Below, piece after piece: positions 8,140 through 16,334 of a stretch of DNA of 64,000 nucleotides (its first letter is position 1; every line of letters starts with the position of its first letter). Below the pieces are notes generated by a model. It was not told where the DNA came from. It saw only the letters and a list, made by a program, of their open reading frames with translations, and ran no database searches. This stretch comes from Pseudomonas sp. UBA1879. Lineage in GTDB: Bacteria; Pseudomonadota; Gammaproteobacteria; Pseudomonadales; Pseudomonadaceae. The DNA lies in contig NZ_DDHJ01000018.1 of assembly GCF_002338065.1 (NCBI RefSeq), positions 501,144-565,143 of the forward strand, written 5' to 3'. The translations under genes and the position numbers were made by a program.

Positions 8140-10032
8140 ATGATCAAAAGTCTGGGTTTCAGCAGAAAGATCCTGCTGGCCGCTGCACTGATAGTTATTG
8201 TTGCTTTTACCTGTTTTATCCTGGTGAACGATTTTCGCCAGCGTGAAACCCTGAAGAACAATGTCAATGCCGAATTGCAACAACTGGGAAGTCTGACCAC
8301 GCAAAACATTCAAACCTGGCTGGACAGTCGTACCCAACTCCTCAACTCCATGGCCCAGCAAGTCGCGGCGGACGGGCCTTCGACAAACAGCCTGCAACGG
8401 ATCGTCGGCCTGCCGGTGTACGGTGACAATTTCCAGCTGAGCTACTTTGGCGGCAAGGATGGCGTGATGTTTTCAGTCCCGGCCGGTAACCGCGCCGCCG
8501 ATTACGACCCCCGCGCCCGGGGTTGGTATAAAGCGGCCGATGCGGCCCAAGGCATGATCGTGACCGAACCTTACATTGCCGCTTCGTCCGGCAAACTGGT
8601 GGTGACGCTGGGGACGCCGGTGCGCCAACAGGGCCAGATGATTGGAGTCGCGGGGGCGGACATTGCCCTGGATGCCATCAGCAAGACCATCAACTCGCTG
8701 AACTTCGGCGGCCATGGTTACGCCTACATCGTCAGCGCCGACGGCAAGATTCTGGTGCACCCAGACAGCAAACTGCTGCTCAAGAATGTCAGCGAGGCCT
8801 ACCCGAACGGCGCGCCGAAAATCGCGCCAGGGGTGTACCAGATCGAATCCGGCGGCAAGCCGCAGTTCATCTCGTTCACCAAAGTCGAAGGCCTGTCCTC
8901 GGCCAATTGGTACGTGGCGCTGGTACTGGATCAGGAAACCGCTTATTCGATGCTCAGCGAATTCCGCTCGTCGGCCATCACCGCGATGGTGATTGCCGTG
9001 GCGATCATCATGGTGTTGCTGGGGCTGTTGATTCGTCTGCTGATGCAGCCGCTGCACCAGATGGGCCGCGCCATGCAGGACATCGCCGACGGCGAGGGCG
9101 ACCTGACCAAGCGGCTGTCGATTGTGTCCCACGACGAATTCGGTGCGCTGGCGATGTCGTTCAACCGGTTCGTGGAACGTATCCACGGCTCGATTCGTGA
9201 AGTGGCGTCCACAGCCGGGCAGTTGGGTGAAGTCGCGGCCCGCGTGGTCGGCGCGTCCAACTCGTCCATGGGCAATTCCGACCAGCAGGCCAGCCGCACC
9301 AGCAGCGTGGCCGCCGCGATCAATCAACTCGGCGCGGCAGCGCAGGAAATCGCCCAGAACGCGGCGTTGGCATCGCAGCACTCCAGTGAAGCCACGCAGT
9401 TGGCCAGCGAAGGTCAGGGCGTCGTGACCCAGACCATCAAGGCGATGAACCAACTGTCGGACAAGATCAGCGAATCGTGCGTGAACATCGAGACGCTCAA
9501 TGCCAAGACCGCCAACATTGGCCAGATTCTGGAAGTGATCACCGGTATTTCTCAGCAGACCAACCTGCTGGCGCTGAACGCGGCCATCGAAGCGGCCCGT
9601 GCCGGTGAGGCGGGTCGTGGTTTCGCAGTGGTGGCGGACGAGGTGCGTAACCTCGCGCACCGCACGCAGGACTCGGCGCAGCAAGTGCAGGGCATGATCG
9701 AGGAGCTGCAAGTCGGCGCCCGAGATGCGGTGGCCAACATGACCGAAAGTCAGCGTCAGAGCGAGAGCAGCGTGACCATCGCCAACCAGGCCGGCGAACG
9801 CCTCAACAGCGTCACCCGCCGCATCAGTGAAATCGACGGCATGAACCAGTCGGTGGCGACGGCGACGGAAGAGCAGACGGCGGTGGTCGAGTCGATCAAC
9901 GTCGACATCACCGAAATCAACACGCTGAACCAGGAAGGGGTCGACAACCTCAAGTCCACGCTCGACGCCTGTACCCACCTTGAGCATCAGGCCGCGCGGT
10001 TGCAGCATCTGGTGGGGACGTTCCGGATCTGA
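8140..10032 (+). CDS. Methyl-accepting chemotaxis protein, PctA-like dCache sensor
   Basis: This is a 630-aa inner-membrane chemoreceptor. Membrane segment 1 lies at about residues 12-30, a periplasmic double-Cache ligand domain at about 35-275, membrane segment 2 at about 281-303, then HAMP, then the cytoplasmic signalling hairpin with the conserved tip (ISQQTNLLALNAAIEAARAG) near residue 470. The N-terminal half resembles P. aeruginosa PctA (MIKSLxFSxKILLAA start, and Y122, R127, W129, Y130 of the amino-acid motif). The acidic residue that follows the EPY segment in PctA-type amino-acid sensors is Ala147 here, while Asp174 is kept. The fold is therefore that of an amino-acid sensor, but the ligand range may differ. 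No CheA-docking or methylation genes are adjacent. Confidence 0.92.
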   Translation: MIKSLGFSRKILLAAALIVIVAFTCFILVNDFRQRETLKNNVNAELQQLGSLTTQNIQTWLDSRTQLLNSMAQQVAADGPSTNSLQRIVGLPVYGDNFQLSYFGGKDGVMFSVPAGNRAADYDPRARGWYKAADAAQGMIVTEPYIAASSGKLVVTLGTPVRQQGQMIGVAGADIALDAISKTINSLNFGGHGYAYIVSADGKILVHPDSKLLLKNVSEAYPNGAPKIAPGVYQIESGGKPQFISFTKVEGLSSANWYVALVLDQETAYSMLSEFRSSAITAMVIAVAIIMVLLGLLIRLLMQPLHQMGRAMQDIADGEGDLTKRLSIVSHDEFGALAMSFNRFVERIHGSIREVASTAGQLGEVAARVVGASNSSMGNSDQQASRTSSVAAAINQLGAAAQEIAQNAALASQHSSEATQLASEGQGVVTQTIKAMNQLSDKISESCVNIETLNAKTANIGQILEVITGISQQTNLLALNAAIEAARAGEAGRGFAVVADEVRNLAHRTQDSAQQVQGMIEELQVGARDAVANMTESQRQSESSVTIANQAGERLNSVTRRISEIDGMNQSVATATEEQTAVVESINVDITEINTLNQEGVDNLKSTLDACTHLEHQAARLQHLVGTFRI

Positions 10033-10064
10033 TGAAGGCGTTCGTCTGCGAGGCTTGCGTTGCC

Positions 10065-10470
10065 TGAACCCTCGCTTCGCGGCCGTCGTCCCTCCGGCGG
10101 CTCCTACAGGATCGGCGGCGTAATGAAGTTCCCAGACTCGGCGCTGAATCTGTAGGAGCAGCCGGAGATTCGATGGCGGTGTGTCAGACGATGCAACGTT
10201 GCCTGAACCCTCGCTTCGCGGCCGTCGTCCCTCCGGCGGCTCCTACAGGATCGGTGGCGTGCGGAATTTCCAGACTCGGCGCTGAATGTGCAGGAGCAGC
10301 CTGAGATTCGATGGCGGTGTGTCAGACGACGCAACGTTGCCTTAACCAGCGCTTCGCGGCCGTCGTGCCTCCGGCGGCTCCTACAGGATCGGCGGCGTAA
10401 TGAAGTTCCCAGACTCGGCGCTGAATCTGTAGGAGCAGCCGGAGGCACGACGGCCGCGATGGCGGTGTGT
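10065..10470. repeat. REP cluster amplified as a 139-bp tandem repeat
   Basis: The REP core CGCGGCCGTCGT, followed by CCTCCGGCGGCTCCTACAGG, recurs at about 10081, 10220 and 10358, so the period is 139, then 138 bp. The spacer (ending TGTAGGAGCAGCCGGAG and then a stretch ending GTGTCAGACGA) is copied along with it. A last inverted half copy ends near 10460. The region fills the gap between the convergent chemoreceptor and esterase genes. The open frames seen across it are repeat artefacts. Confidence 0.9.
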
Positions 10471-10484
10471 CGGCGATCGAGATT

Positions 10485-11354
10485 TCAAGGTTGCTCTGAC
10501 AATCCAGCGGCCCTGCGCAGCCCCAGGTGCAAGGCGGTATTGAACATCTGCCCATGATTTCTGCCGTTGAACAGCTGGTAGCTGGCGTCGGTGCCTGGCA
10601 GTTGCGCGAGGTGTTCGGCCAGTAAGCGGTTGGCATCACGGGGCACGGCTGACATGGCTTTTCTTCTTTCCGGCGAGCCGCCATCGAATTGCGCGATGGG
10701 CGGCTTGCCTTCCCGTTCGCCTTTGACCAGTCGCACCGTGCGCGTGGTGCCTGCGGGAAAGGTCGCGAGCGCCATGCCGTTGTCGAACGTGATCGGCTGA
10801 TACCAAAGCGAGGCGCTGGCGGCGATCCAGGTCTGGAACGCCTGGGGTTCCTCGAACAACGCGTACAGCACGAACAGCCCACCAAACGAGTGACCCCACA
10901 ACGTTTGCCGCTGGGGGTCGACGCCGTAGCGCGCCTGCACATCGGGCTTGATCTGGCCCTCAATCGCATCGAGAAACGCCTTCGAGGTGTCGCCGGTGTA
11001 ATCCCGCGTGCGCTGTTCGCCGTCGTAAGTGCCCTCAATGTCGTAGCCGATCATCACCAGCAGCGGCGGGGCACCGGCGTTCAATTCGCTTAGCCAATCG
11101 TCCTGCAGCTCGGCCATGACGTTATTGCCGTCCAGCAAATACATCATTGGATAACCCGACGCAGGTGGCGCCGTGCGCGGGATGCCGATGTCCAGGCGGT
11201 AATGCCGCAGATGGTCGGGGGAGTCGATGTTCAGACGTTCGAAGCGGTAATGAGCAGAGCCGGTTTCAGCCAAGGGGTGGGTCTCCCGACCGTGGGCGGC
11301 TGCCAGTAAAGGAAGCACGCTAAATAGCAAAACGAGCGGATTAACCCAGTTCAT
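10485..11354 (-). CDS. Periplasmic alpha/beta hydrolase, siderophore-esterase type
   Basis: This is a 289-aa serine esterase of the Fes/IroE/PfeE-like family, which hydrolyses ferric tri-catecholate siderophores. A signal peptide (residues 1-20, ending LLAAAHG) indicates export, as in P. aeruginosa PfeE. The nucleophile elbow is GHSFGG (Ser156) and the catalytic His is His267 in GRNHGQM. The oxyanion region follows MMYLLDGNN. The frame opens further upstream (to 11558) but only the ATG at 11354 gives a proper signal peptide. No TonB receptor or Fur box is visible next to it, so a siderophore role is a family inference. Another ester substrate is possible. Confidence 0.75.
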   Translation of the reverse strand: MNWVNPLVLLFSVLPLLAAAHGRETHPLAETGSAHYRFERLNIDSPDHLRHYRLDIGIPRTAPPASGYPMMYLLDGNNVMAELQDDWLSELNAGAPPLLVMIGYDIEGTYDGEQRTRDYTGDTSKAFLDAIEGQIKPDVQARYGVDPQRQTLWGHSFGGLFVLYALFEEPQAFQTWIAASASLWYQPITFDNGMALATFPAGTTRTVRLVKGEREGKPPIAQFDGGSPERRKAMSAVPRDANRLLAEHLAQLPGTDASYQLFNGRNHGQMFNTALHLGLRRAAGLSEQP

Positions 11355-11553
11355 ACGGGCACTCTCAGCATGGGTGTTGTCCGCCCCAAGCCTTCGCGAG
11401 CAAGCGAAGGCGTCGGGGCAGTGAAAAAAAAGATTCATACAGGCAGGCCCCGCATTCGCTGGCGACGCTATGCCAATCCCTTTCGACTTGTCTAGCCATC
11501 GCCCCCTCACACTCAGCGTTTTCGGCAAACATGTCGACAAAAACGCGGAAACT

Positions 11554-11593
11554 TTCACATAAAACCGTCAATGAACTGTTATCCGACGTTCAT
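11554..11593 (+). promoter_or_regulatory. Tandem Pho box (PhoB site) of the phn operon
   Basis: Four heptamers resembling the Pho half-site CTGTCAT occur at a strict 11-nt period: TTCACAT (11554), CCGTCAA (11565), CTGTTAT (11576, 6/7 match) and CGTTCAT (11587). Four-nt spacers separate them, the first of them AAAA. This is the geometry of PhoB dimers bound side by side. The array lies 134-173 nt upstream of the phnC start, in the 372-bp gap 11355-11726 that otherwise holds no gene. Confidence 0.6.
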
Positions 11594-11726
11594 CCGCGAT
11601 TCATGGAACTGCCACATGGCGGCCCTAATGTCAGTCGCACCGAGCACGCTTCAGGACGGGTCGGGCGGTTCTACCACCACGTCTGGCACGACGCCGGAGC
11701 ACTGAAGACAGACAAGAGAAGCCCCC

Positions 11727-12560
11727 ATGAACGCAGCTATCCATGTCGACCGTTTGAACAAGACATTTGCGCGCAAGACCGCATTGGTTGACCTCGCATT
11801 GTCTATACAACCCGGAGAAATGGTGGCGCTGATCGGCGCTTCCGGGTCGGGCAAATCCACGCTGTTGCGACACTTGGCCGGACTTGCCTGCTGCGATCGC
11901 AGCAACGGCGGCAGCGTCCGTGTGCTGGGTCGCGAGGTTCAGGCGTCGGGCCGCCTCAATGGCCAGGTGCGACGACTGCGTGCCGACATCGGCTACATCT
12001 TTCAGCAATTCAACCTGGTCAATCGCCTGAGCGTGCTGGACAACGTCCTGCTCGGCTGCCTGGGTCGCATGCCGCGCTGGCGTGGCAGCCTCGGGATGTT
12101 CAACGCCGAGGAAAAAGCCCGCGCCATGGCCAATCTCGAGCGCGTTGGCCTCGTCGACTTCGCCGGTCAGCGTGCGTCGACCTTGTCCGGCGGTCAGCAA
12201 CAACGGGTCGCCATCGCTCGCGCCTTGACCCAACAGGCCGAGGTCATTCTGGCCGACGAACCCATCGCCTCACTGGACCCCGAGTCCGCCCGCAAAGTCA
12301 TGGAAATCCTCGCTGACATCAATCGCCAGGACGGCAAGACCGTGGTCGTCACCCTGCATCAAGTGGACTACGCCGTGCGCTATTGCCCACGGGCCGTGGC
12401 GCTCAAGGGTGGCCGCATTCATTTCGACGGTAATGGCGCCGAGCTTAACGGTCAGTTCCTTAACGACCTCTATGGTGCCGATGCCGACGCCAGCCTGATG
12501 TTCGCCGATCAGGGCCGCAATCCCGGCCAGCCCCAGCGCTTGGCGCTGGCCCGGGCCTGA
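11727..12560 (+). CDS. phnC: Phosphonate ABC transporter, ATP-binding protein
   Basis: This is the ATPase of the PhnCDE phosphonate importer, 277 aa, at the inner face of the membrane. Walker A is GASGSGKST (about residue 37), the signature is LSGGQQQR, and Walker B is VILADEPIASLD. The insert RLNGQVRRLRADIGYIFQQF is characteristic of PhnC. It is the first gene of the C-P lyase operon. PhnD follows after a 59-nt gap. The Shine-Dalgarno is weak (AAGAGAAG). Confidence 0.95.
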   Translation: MNAAIHVDRLNKTFARKTALVDLALSIQPGEMVALIGASGSGKSTLLRHLAGLACCDRSNGGSVRVLGREVQASGRLNGQVRRLRADIGYIFQQFNLVNRLSVLDNVLLGCLGRMPRWRGSLGMFNAEEKARAMANLERVGLVDFAGQRASTLSGGQQQRVAIARALTQQAEVILADEPIASLDPESARKVMEILADINRQDGKTVVVTLHQVDYAVRYCPRAVALKGGRIHFDGNGAELNGQFLNDLYGADADASLMFADQGRNPGQPQRLALARA

Positions 12561-12619
12561 TGGTTCATCACACAACACCACTCACAACAACACCCCAACT
12601 CACGTTTCAGGAGCTCTCC

Positions 12620-13624
12620 ATGTTGAACCGTATCGGTCGCGTGTTCGCGTCTGTCGCTGTCGCCGCTGGCTGCCTGATGGGCACCGCGCAGGCGGACGAA
12701 AGCACCCTCAACTTCGGCATCATGTCCACCGAGTCGTCGCAAAACCTGAAAAGCGTCTGGCAGCCGTTCCTCGACGACATGTCGAAAAAAACCGGTCTCA
12801 AAGTGAACGCGACGTTTGCCTCCGACTATGCGGGCCTGATCCAGGGCATGCGTTTCAACAAAGTCGACGTGGCGTGGCTTGGCAATAAAGCCGCCATGGA
12901 AGCCGTGGACCGTTCCGGGGGCGAAATTTTCGCCCAGACCGCCGCTGCCAACGGCGCGCCGGGCTACTGGAGCCTGATCATTGCGCGCAAGGACAGCCCG
13001 ATCAATTCGGTCGACGACATGCTCAAGCACGCCAAGGAACTGACCTTCGGCAATGGTGACCCTAACTCCACCTCGGGTTACCTGGTGCCCGGCTACTACG
13101 TGTTCGCCAAGAACCATGTCGACGCCGCCACCGCCTTCAAACGCACCCTGAACTCCAGCCACGAAGTCAACGCCCTGAGCGTCGCCAAGGGCCAGTTGGA
13201 CGTCGCCACCTTCAACACCGAAAGCATGGACCGCCTGGAAGTCACCCAGCCAGAAAGCGCCGCCAAGCTCAAGGTGATCTGGAAGTCACCGATCATCCCG
13301 GCCGACCCGATGGTCTGGCGAAAGGGCATGTCCGACGCGACCAAAAACAAGGTTCGTGAGTTCTTCGCCACCTACGGCGACACCGACGAAGAGAAGGGCG
13401 TGCTGAAGAACATGCAAATGGGCAAGTTCCTCAAGTCCTCGGATGACCAGTTGCTGACCATCCGCCAGCTGGAGCTGTTCAAACAAAAAACCGAAACCAC
13501 CGCCAGCACCAGCCTCAGCGCTGATGAAAAAGCGACGAAGCTCAAAGAGATCGACGCCGGCCTGACCCAGCTGCAAGACCGCATCACCGAGCTGGAAAAG
13601 CAGAACACCGCCAAGGCGGGTTGA
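12620..13624 (+). CDS. phnD: Phosphonate ABC transporter, periplasmic binding protein
   Basis: This is the solute-binding subunit that captures phosphonates (2-aminoethylphosphonate and alkylphosphonates in E. coli) and delivers them to PhnE. It has 334 aa, close to E. coli PhnD. The Sec signal peptide is at residues 1-25 (cut after GTAQA). LNFGIMSTESSQNLKSVWQPF opens the mature protein and contains the Ser/Thr ligand loop. A charged, coiled-coil-like tail (about residues 295-334, LxxLQDRITELEKQ) closes it. The ATG at 12620 has CAGGAG just upstream. The frame extends 20 codons further but without a signal sequence. Confidence 0.95.
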   Translation: MLNRIGRVFASVAVAAGCLMGTAQADESTLNFGIMSTESSQNLKSVWQPFLDDMSKKTGLKVNATFASDYAGLIQGMRFNKVDVAWLGNKAAMEAVDRSGGEIFAQTAAANGAPGYWSLIIARKDSPINSVDDMLKHAKELTFGNGDPNSTSGYLVPGYYVFAKNHVDAATAFKRTLNSSHEVNALSVAKGQLDVATFNTESMDRLEVTQPESAAKLKVIWKSPIIPADPMVWRKGMSDATKNKVREFFATYGDTDEEKGVLKNMQMGKFLKSSDDQLLTIRQLELFKQKTETTASTSLSADEKATKLKEIDAGLTQLQDRITELEKQNTAKAG

Positions 13625-13702
13625 TCGACTAACCGGCTGATCGGCAGGCGCGGTGGCCAAACCGCCGCGTCTGCTGCAACCCATAGATACCGGGACTCTG
13701 TC

Positions 13703-14491
13703 ATGAACACTCATGCTGTATACGCTGACCCCGTCGGCAAGCGCACCTGGCCGCAATACCTGGGCTGGGGCATGTTCTTCGCGATGATGGCCTGGGCCTG
13801 GCACGGCGCCGAGATGAACCCGCTGGCGCTGGTCCGCGACTCCGGCAACATGGCGACCTTCGCCGCCGACTTCTTCCCCCCTGATTTCCATGAGTGGCGC
13901 GCCTACCTGCAAGAGATGATCGTCACCGTGCACATCGCCTTGTGGGGCACGTTGCTGGCGATCGTCTGCTCGGTGCCGCTGGGCGTGCTGTGCGCCGACA
14001 ACATCACCCCGTGGTGGATTCACCAGCCGTTGCGTCGGGTCATGGATGCCTTCCGCTCCATCAATGAAATGGTCTTTGCGATGCTGTTCGTGGTCGCGGT
14101 GGGTCTCGGGCCGTTCGCCGGTGTTCTGGCGCTGTGGATCAGCACCACGGGTGTTCTCGCCAAGCTGTTCGCCGAGGCCGTGGAAGCCATCGATCCCGGG
14201 CCGGTGGAAGGGGTGCGCGCCACCGGTGCCAGCGCCTTGCAGGAAGTGATCTTCGGGGTCATCCCGCAAGTCATGCCGCTGTGGATCTCCTACGCCTTGT
14301 ACCGCTTCGAATCCAACGTGCGCTCGGCGACGGTGGTGGGCATGGTCGGCGCCGGCGGCATCGGCGTGATCCTCTGGGAAAACATCCGCGCCTTCCAGTT
14401 CACCCAGACCTGCTCGGTGCTGCTGGTGATCATCGTGGTGGTCAGCGTCATCGACATCTTCTCCCAGCGCCTGCGCAAGCAGTTCATCTAA
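13703..14491 (+). CDS. phnE: Phosphonate ABC transporter, permease
   Basis: This is the 262-aa inner-membrane channel subunit of PhnCDE, with about five to six membrane segments and the EAA loop (EAIDPGPVEGVRATGASALQ) that contacts PhnC. There is only one permease gene, as in E. coli; some bacteria have phnE1 and phnE2. The 78-nt gap after phnD contains a GC-rich inverted repeat (CGCGGTGG...CCGCCGCG) that could modulate the PhnD:PhnE ratio. Confidence 0.94.
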   Translation: MNTHAVYADPVGKRTWPQYLGWGMFFAMMAWAWHGAEMNPLALVRDSGNMATFAADFFPPDFHEWRAYLQEMIVTVHIALWGTLLAIVCSVPLGVLCADNITPWWIHQPLRRVMDAFRSINEMVFAMLFVVAVGLGPFAGVLALWISTTGVLAKLFAEAVEAIDPGPVEGVRATGASALQEVIFGVIPQVMPLWISYALYRFESNVRSATVVGMVGAGGIGVILWENIRAFQFTQTCSVLLVIIVVVSVIDIFSQRLRKQFI

Positions 14492-14530
14492 CGATCACGA
14501 CAGGAGAGGGTGCGAACCCTTTTTTTAGCC

Positions 14531-15235
14531 ATGCACTTGTCTAGACAATCAGCGCCCGTCTACAGAGCACTCGCCGACACCCTGCGTCACGAGTTGAACC
14601 ACTACATCGCGGGGGAATTCCTGCCTGCCGAAACCCAACTGGCCGCGCGTTTCGACGTCAATCGCCACACCGTGCGTCGCGCCATCGATGAACTGGTGCG
14701 CGAAGGCAGTCTGTTGCGCCGCCAGGGCAAAGGCACTCAGGTGCTGGGCCGACCGCTGGTGTACCCGGTGGCCGCCGAGAGCGCCTACAGCCAGTCGTTG
14801 TCGGCCCTGGGTCACGGCGTCGAGGCGGTGCTGTTGCAGCGCCGTCACTGCGTCGCCACCCGCGAAGAGGCCGAACACCTGGGCCTCGAAGAACACGCGC
14901 CGCTGATCGAACTGCAAACCCTGCGCCGTCTCGACGGCCAGCCGGTGAGCCTGATCCGCCACCGCTACTGCGCCAGCCGCGCCGCGCTGGTGGCCGATTA
15001 CAAGAGCGGCTCGGTGCGCCAGCACCTCGCATCCCGCGAGCTGCCGTTGACCCGCACGTTCAGCCTGATCGGCGCCCGGCTGCCCAGCCGCGAAGAGGCG
15101 AGCGTGCTGCTGATGCCGCGTCATTTGCCCGCGCTGACCGTGCTCACCCTTTCCCGCGATGCCGACGGACACCCGGTGGAGATTGCCCATTCCACCAGCC
15201 GCTCCGACCGCTTCCAGTATCAGATCGTCACCTGA
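14531..15235 (+). CDS. phnF: GntR/HutC-family regulator of phosphonate utilisation
   Basis: This is a 234-aa regulator with an N-terminal GntR winged helix (residues 10-75, with the DVNRHTVRRAIDEL recognition helix) and a C-terminal UTRA effector domain. It occupies the same slot as phnF in E. coli, between the transporter and the lyase genes. Two starts are possible: ATG at 14531, which fits the conserved PVYRALADTLR start but has no clear ribosome site, or GTG at 14510, only 3 nt after AGGAG. I prefer the ATG. The TGATG junction couples it to phnG. Confidence 0.9.
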   Translation: MHLSRQSAPVYRALADTLRHELNHYIAGEFLPAETQLAARFDVNRHTVRRAIDELVREGSLLRRQGKGTQVLGRPLVYPVAAESAYSQSLSALGHGVEAVLLQRRHCVATREEAEHLGLEEHAPLIELQTLRRLDGQPVSLIRHRYCASRAALVADYKSGSVRQHLASRELPLTRTFSLIGARLPSREEASVLLMPRHLPALTVLTLSRDADGHPVEIAHSTSRSDRFQYQIVT

Positions 15236-15717
15236 TGGAGATGCCCTCGATGACTGCTTCATCCGCTTTCACCACGCCGCCCGAACACGCCGCGCGTCAG
15301 CATTGGATCGGCGTGTTGTCCCGCACGCAACGCAAGGATTTGCAGCCTCACGAAGACGCCCTGCGCGACGTCGAGTATCAGCTGATCCGCGCCCCTGAAA
15401 TCGGCATGACCCTGGTCCGTGGCCGCATGGGCGGCAGCGGGGCGGCGTTCAACCTCGGTGAAATGACCGTGACCCGTTGCGTGGTGCGCCTCGGCGACGG
15501 TCGCACCGGTTACAGCTACCTGGTGGGTCGCGACAAGGCCCACGCCGAACTCGCCGCGCTGGCCGACGCCCATTTGCAAGGCGCGCAACAGGCCCACTGG
15601 CTGCGTGAATTGATCGAACCGCTGGCCAAGGCCCACGCCGAACGCCAGTCCCAACACCACGCCGACACCGCCGCGACCAAGGTGGATTTCTTCACGCTGG
15701 TTCGAGGAGAAAACTGA
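15235..15717 (+). CDS. phnG: C-P lyase core subunit PhnG
   Basis: This is a small subunit of the PhnGHIJ core complex that, with ATP and phosphonate, forms ribose-1-phosphonate 5-triphosphate. It has 160 aa from ATG 15235, with internal ATGs at 15241 and 15250 as alternatives. RQHWIGVLSRTQRKDL is the conserved family start. The start codon shares one base with the phnF stop, and the stop shares one base with the phnH start. Confidence 0.94.
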   Translation: MEMPSMTASSAFTTPPEHAARQHWIGVLSRTQRKDLQPHEDALRDVEYQLIRAPEIGMTLVRGRMGGSGAAFNLGEMTVTRCVVRLGDGRTGYSYLVGRDKAHAELAALADAHLQGAQQAHWLRELIEPLAKAHAERQSQHHADTAATKVDFFTLVRGEN

Positions 15718-16334
15718 TGAACACGACGCTCGCCACCGCTTCGCTTTTACAGCCAGCTTTCGCCGACCCGGTGCTGGACGCCCAACGCAGTTTCCGCGCC
15801 GCCCTCAAGGCCCTCGCCGGACCGGGCGTGGCCCAGAGCCTGTCCTCGGCGCAGATCCCGCCGCACCTCGAAGGCCTGGCTTCTGCCAGTCACGCCCTGT
15901 GCCTCGCCTTGTTGGACGTCGACACGCCGCTATGGCTCGCGCCTAAGTTCGACACCCAGGCCATTCGCGCCAACCTGACCTTTCACTGCGGCTGCCCCAT
16001 CGTCAGCGACCGGCAGAACGCGCGCTTCGCCCTGCTCGACGACAGCCAGCTCCACGACTTGAGCGGCTTCGACCTGGGCAACGATCGCTACCCCGATCAG
16101 TCCTGCACGCTCCTGGTCCAGTTGCCGAGCCTGCAAGGCGGTCGCCAGTTGGCGTGGCAAGGCCCAGGCATCGAAAGCAAGAACCACGTCAGCCTGCCGT
16201 TGCAGGACGCCTTCTGGGCCGAGCGCAGCGCACGCAACGATTTTCCCCGTGGCATTGACGTGTTCTTTGTTGCGGGCAGCGAGCTGATGGGGCTGCCACG
16301 CAGCACCCACGTCCTGTCGAATGGAGGTGTCTGA
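15717..16334 (+). CDS. phnH: C-P lyase core subunit PhnH
   Basis: This is the 205-aa dimer-forming subunit of the C-P lyase core. The family N-terminus is recognisable (DPVLDAQRSFRAALKALAGPG), and the C-terminus reads GIDVFFVAGSELMGLPRST, typical of PhnH. It is translationally coupled on both sides by TGATG overlaps. Confidence 0.94.
   Translation: MNTTLATASLLQPAFADPVLDAQRSFRAALKALAGPGVAQSLSSAQIPPHLEGLASASHALCLALLDVDTPLWLAPKFDTQAIRANLTFHCGCPIVSDRQNARFALLDDSQLHDLSGFDLGNDRYPDQSCTLLVQLPSLQGGRQLAWQGPGIESKNHVSLPLQDAFWAERSARNDFPRGIDVFFVAGSELMGLPRSTHVLSNGGV

Noticed and set aside
8473..10008. 511-codon frame antisense to the first chemoreceptor
   Set aside because: Shadow of a high-GC gene; the receptor domains are unambiguous on the other strand.
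10104..10448. 114-codon minus-strand frame over the REP array
   Set aside because: Its translation is internally repetitive only because the DNA repeats; no ribosome site.
10065..10470. Possible CRISPR-like array
   Set aside because: The repeats are about 139 bp long, spacer and repeat are copied together, and the cores are REP palindromes; no cas genes are present.
11355..11726. Fur box or iron-responsive promoter for the esterase
   Set aside because: No sequence near the GATAATGATAATCATTATC consensus was found; the only structured element is the Pho-box array facing phnC.
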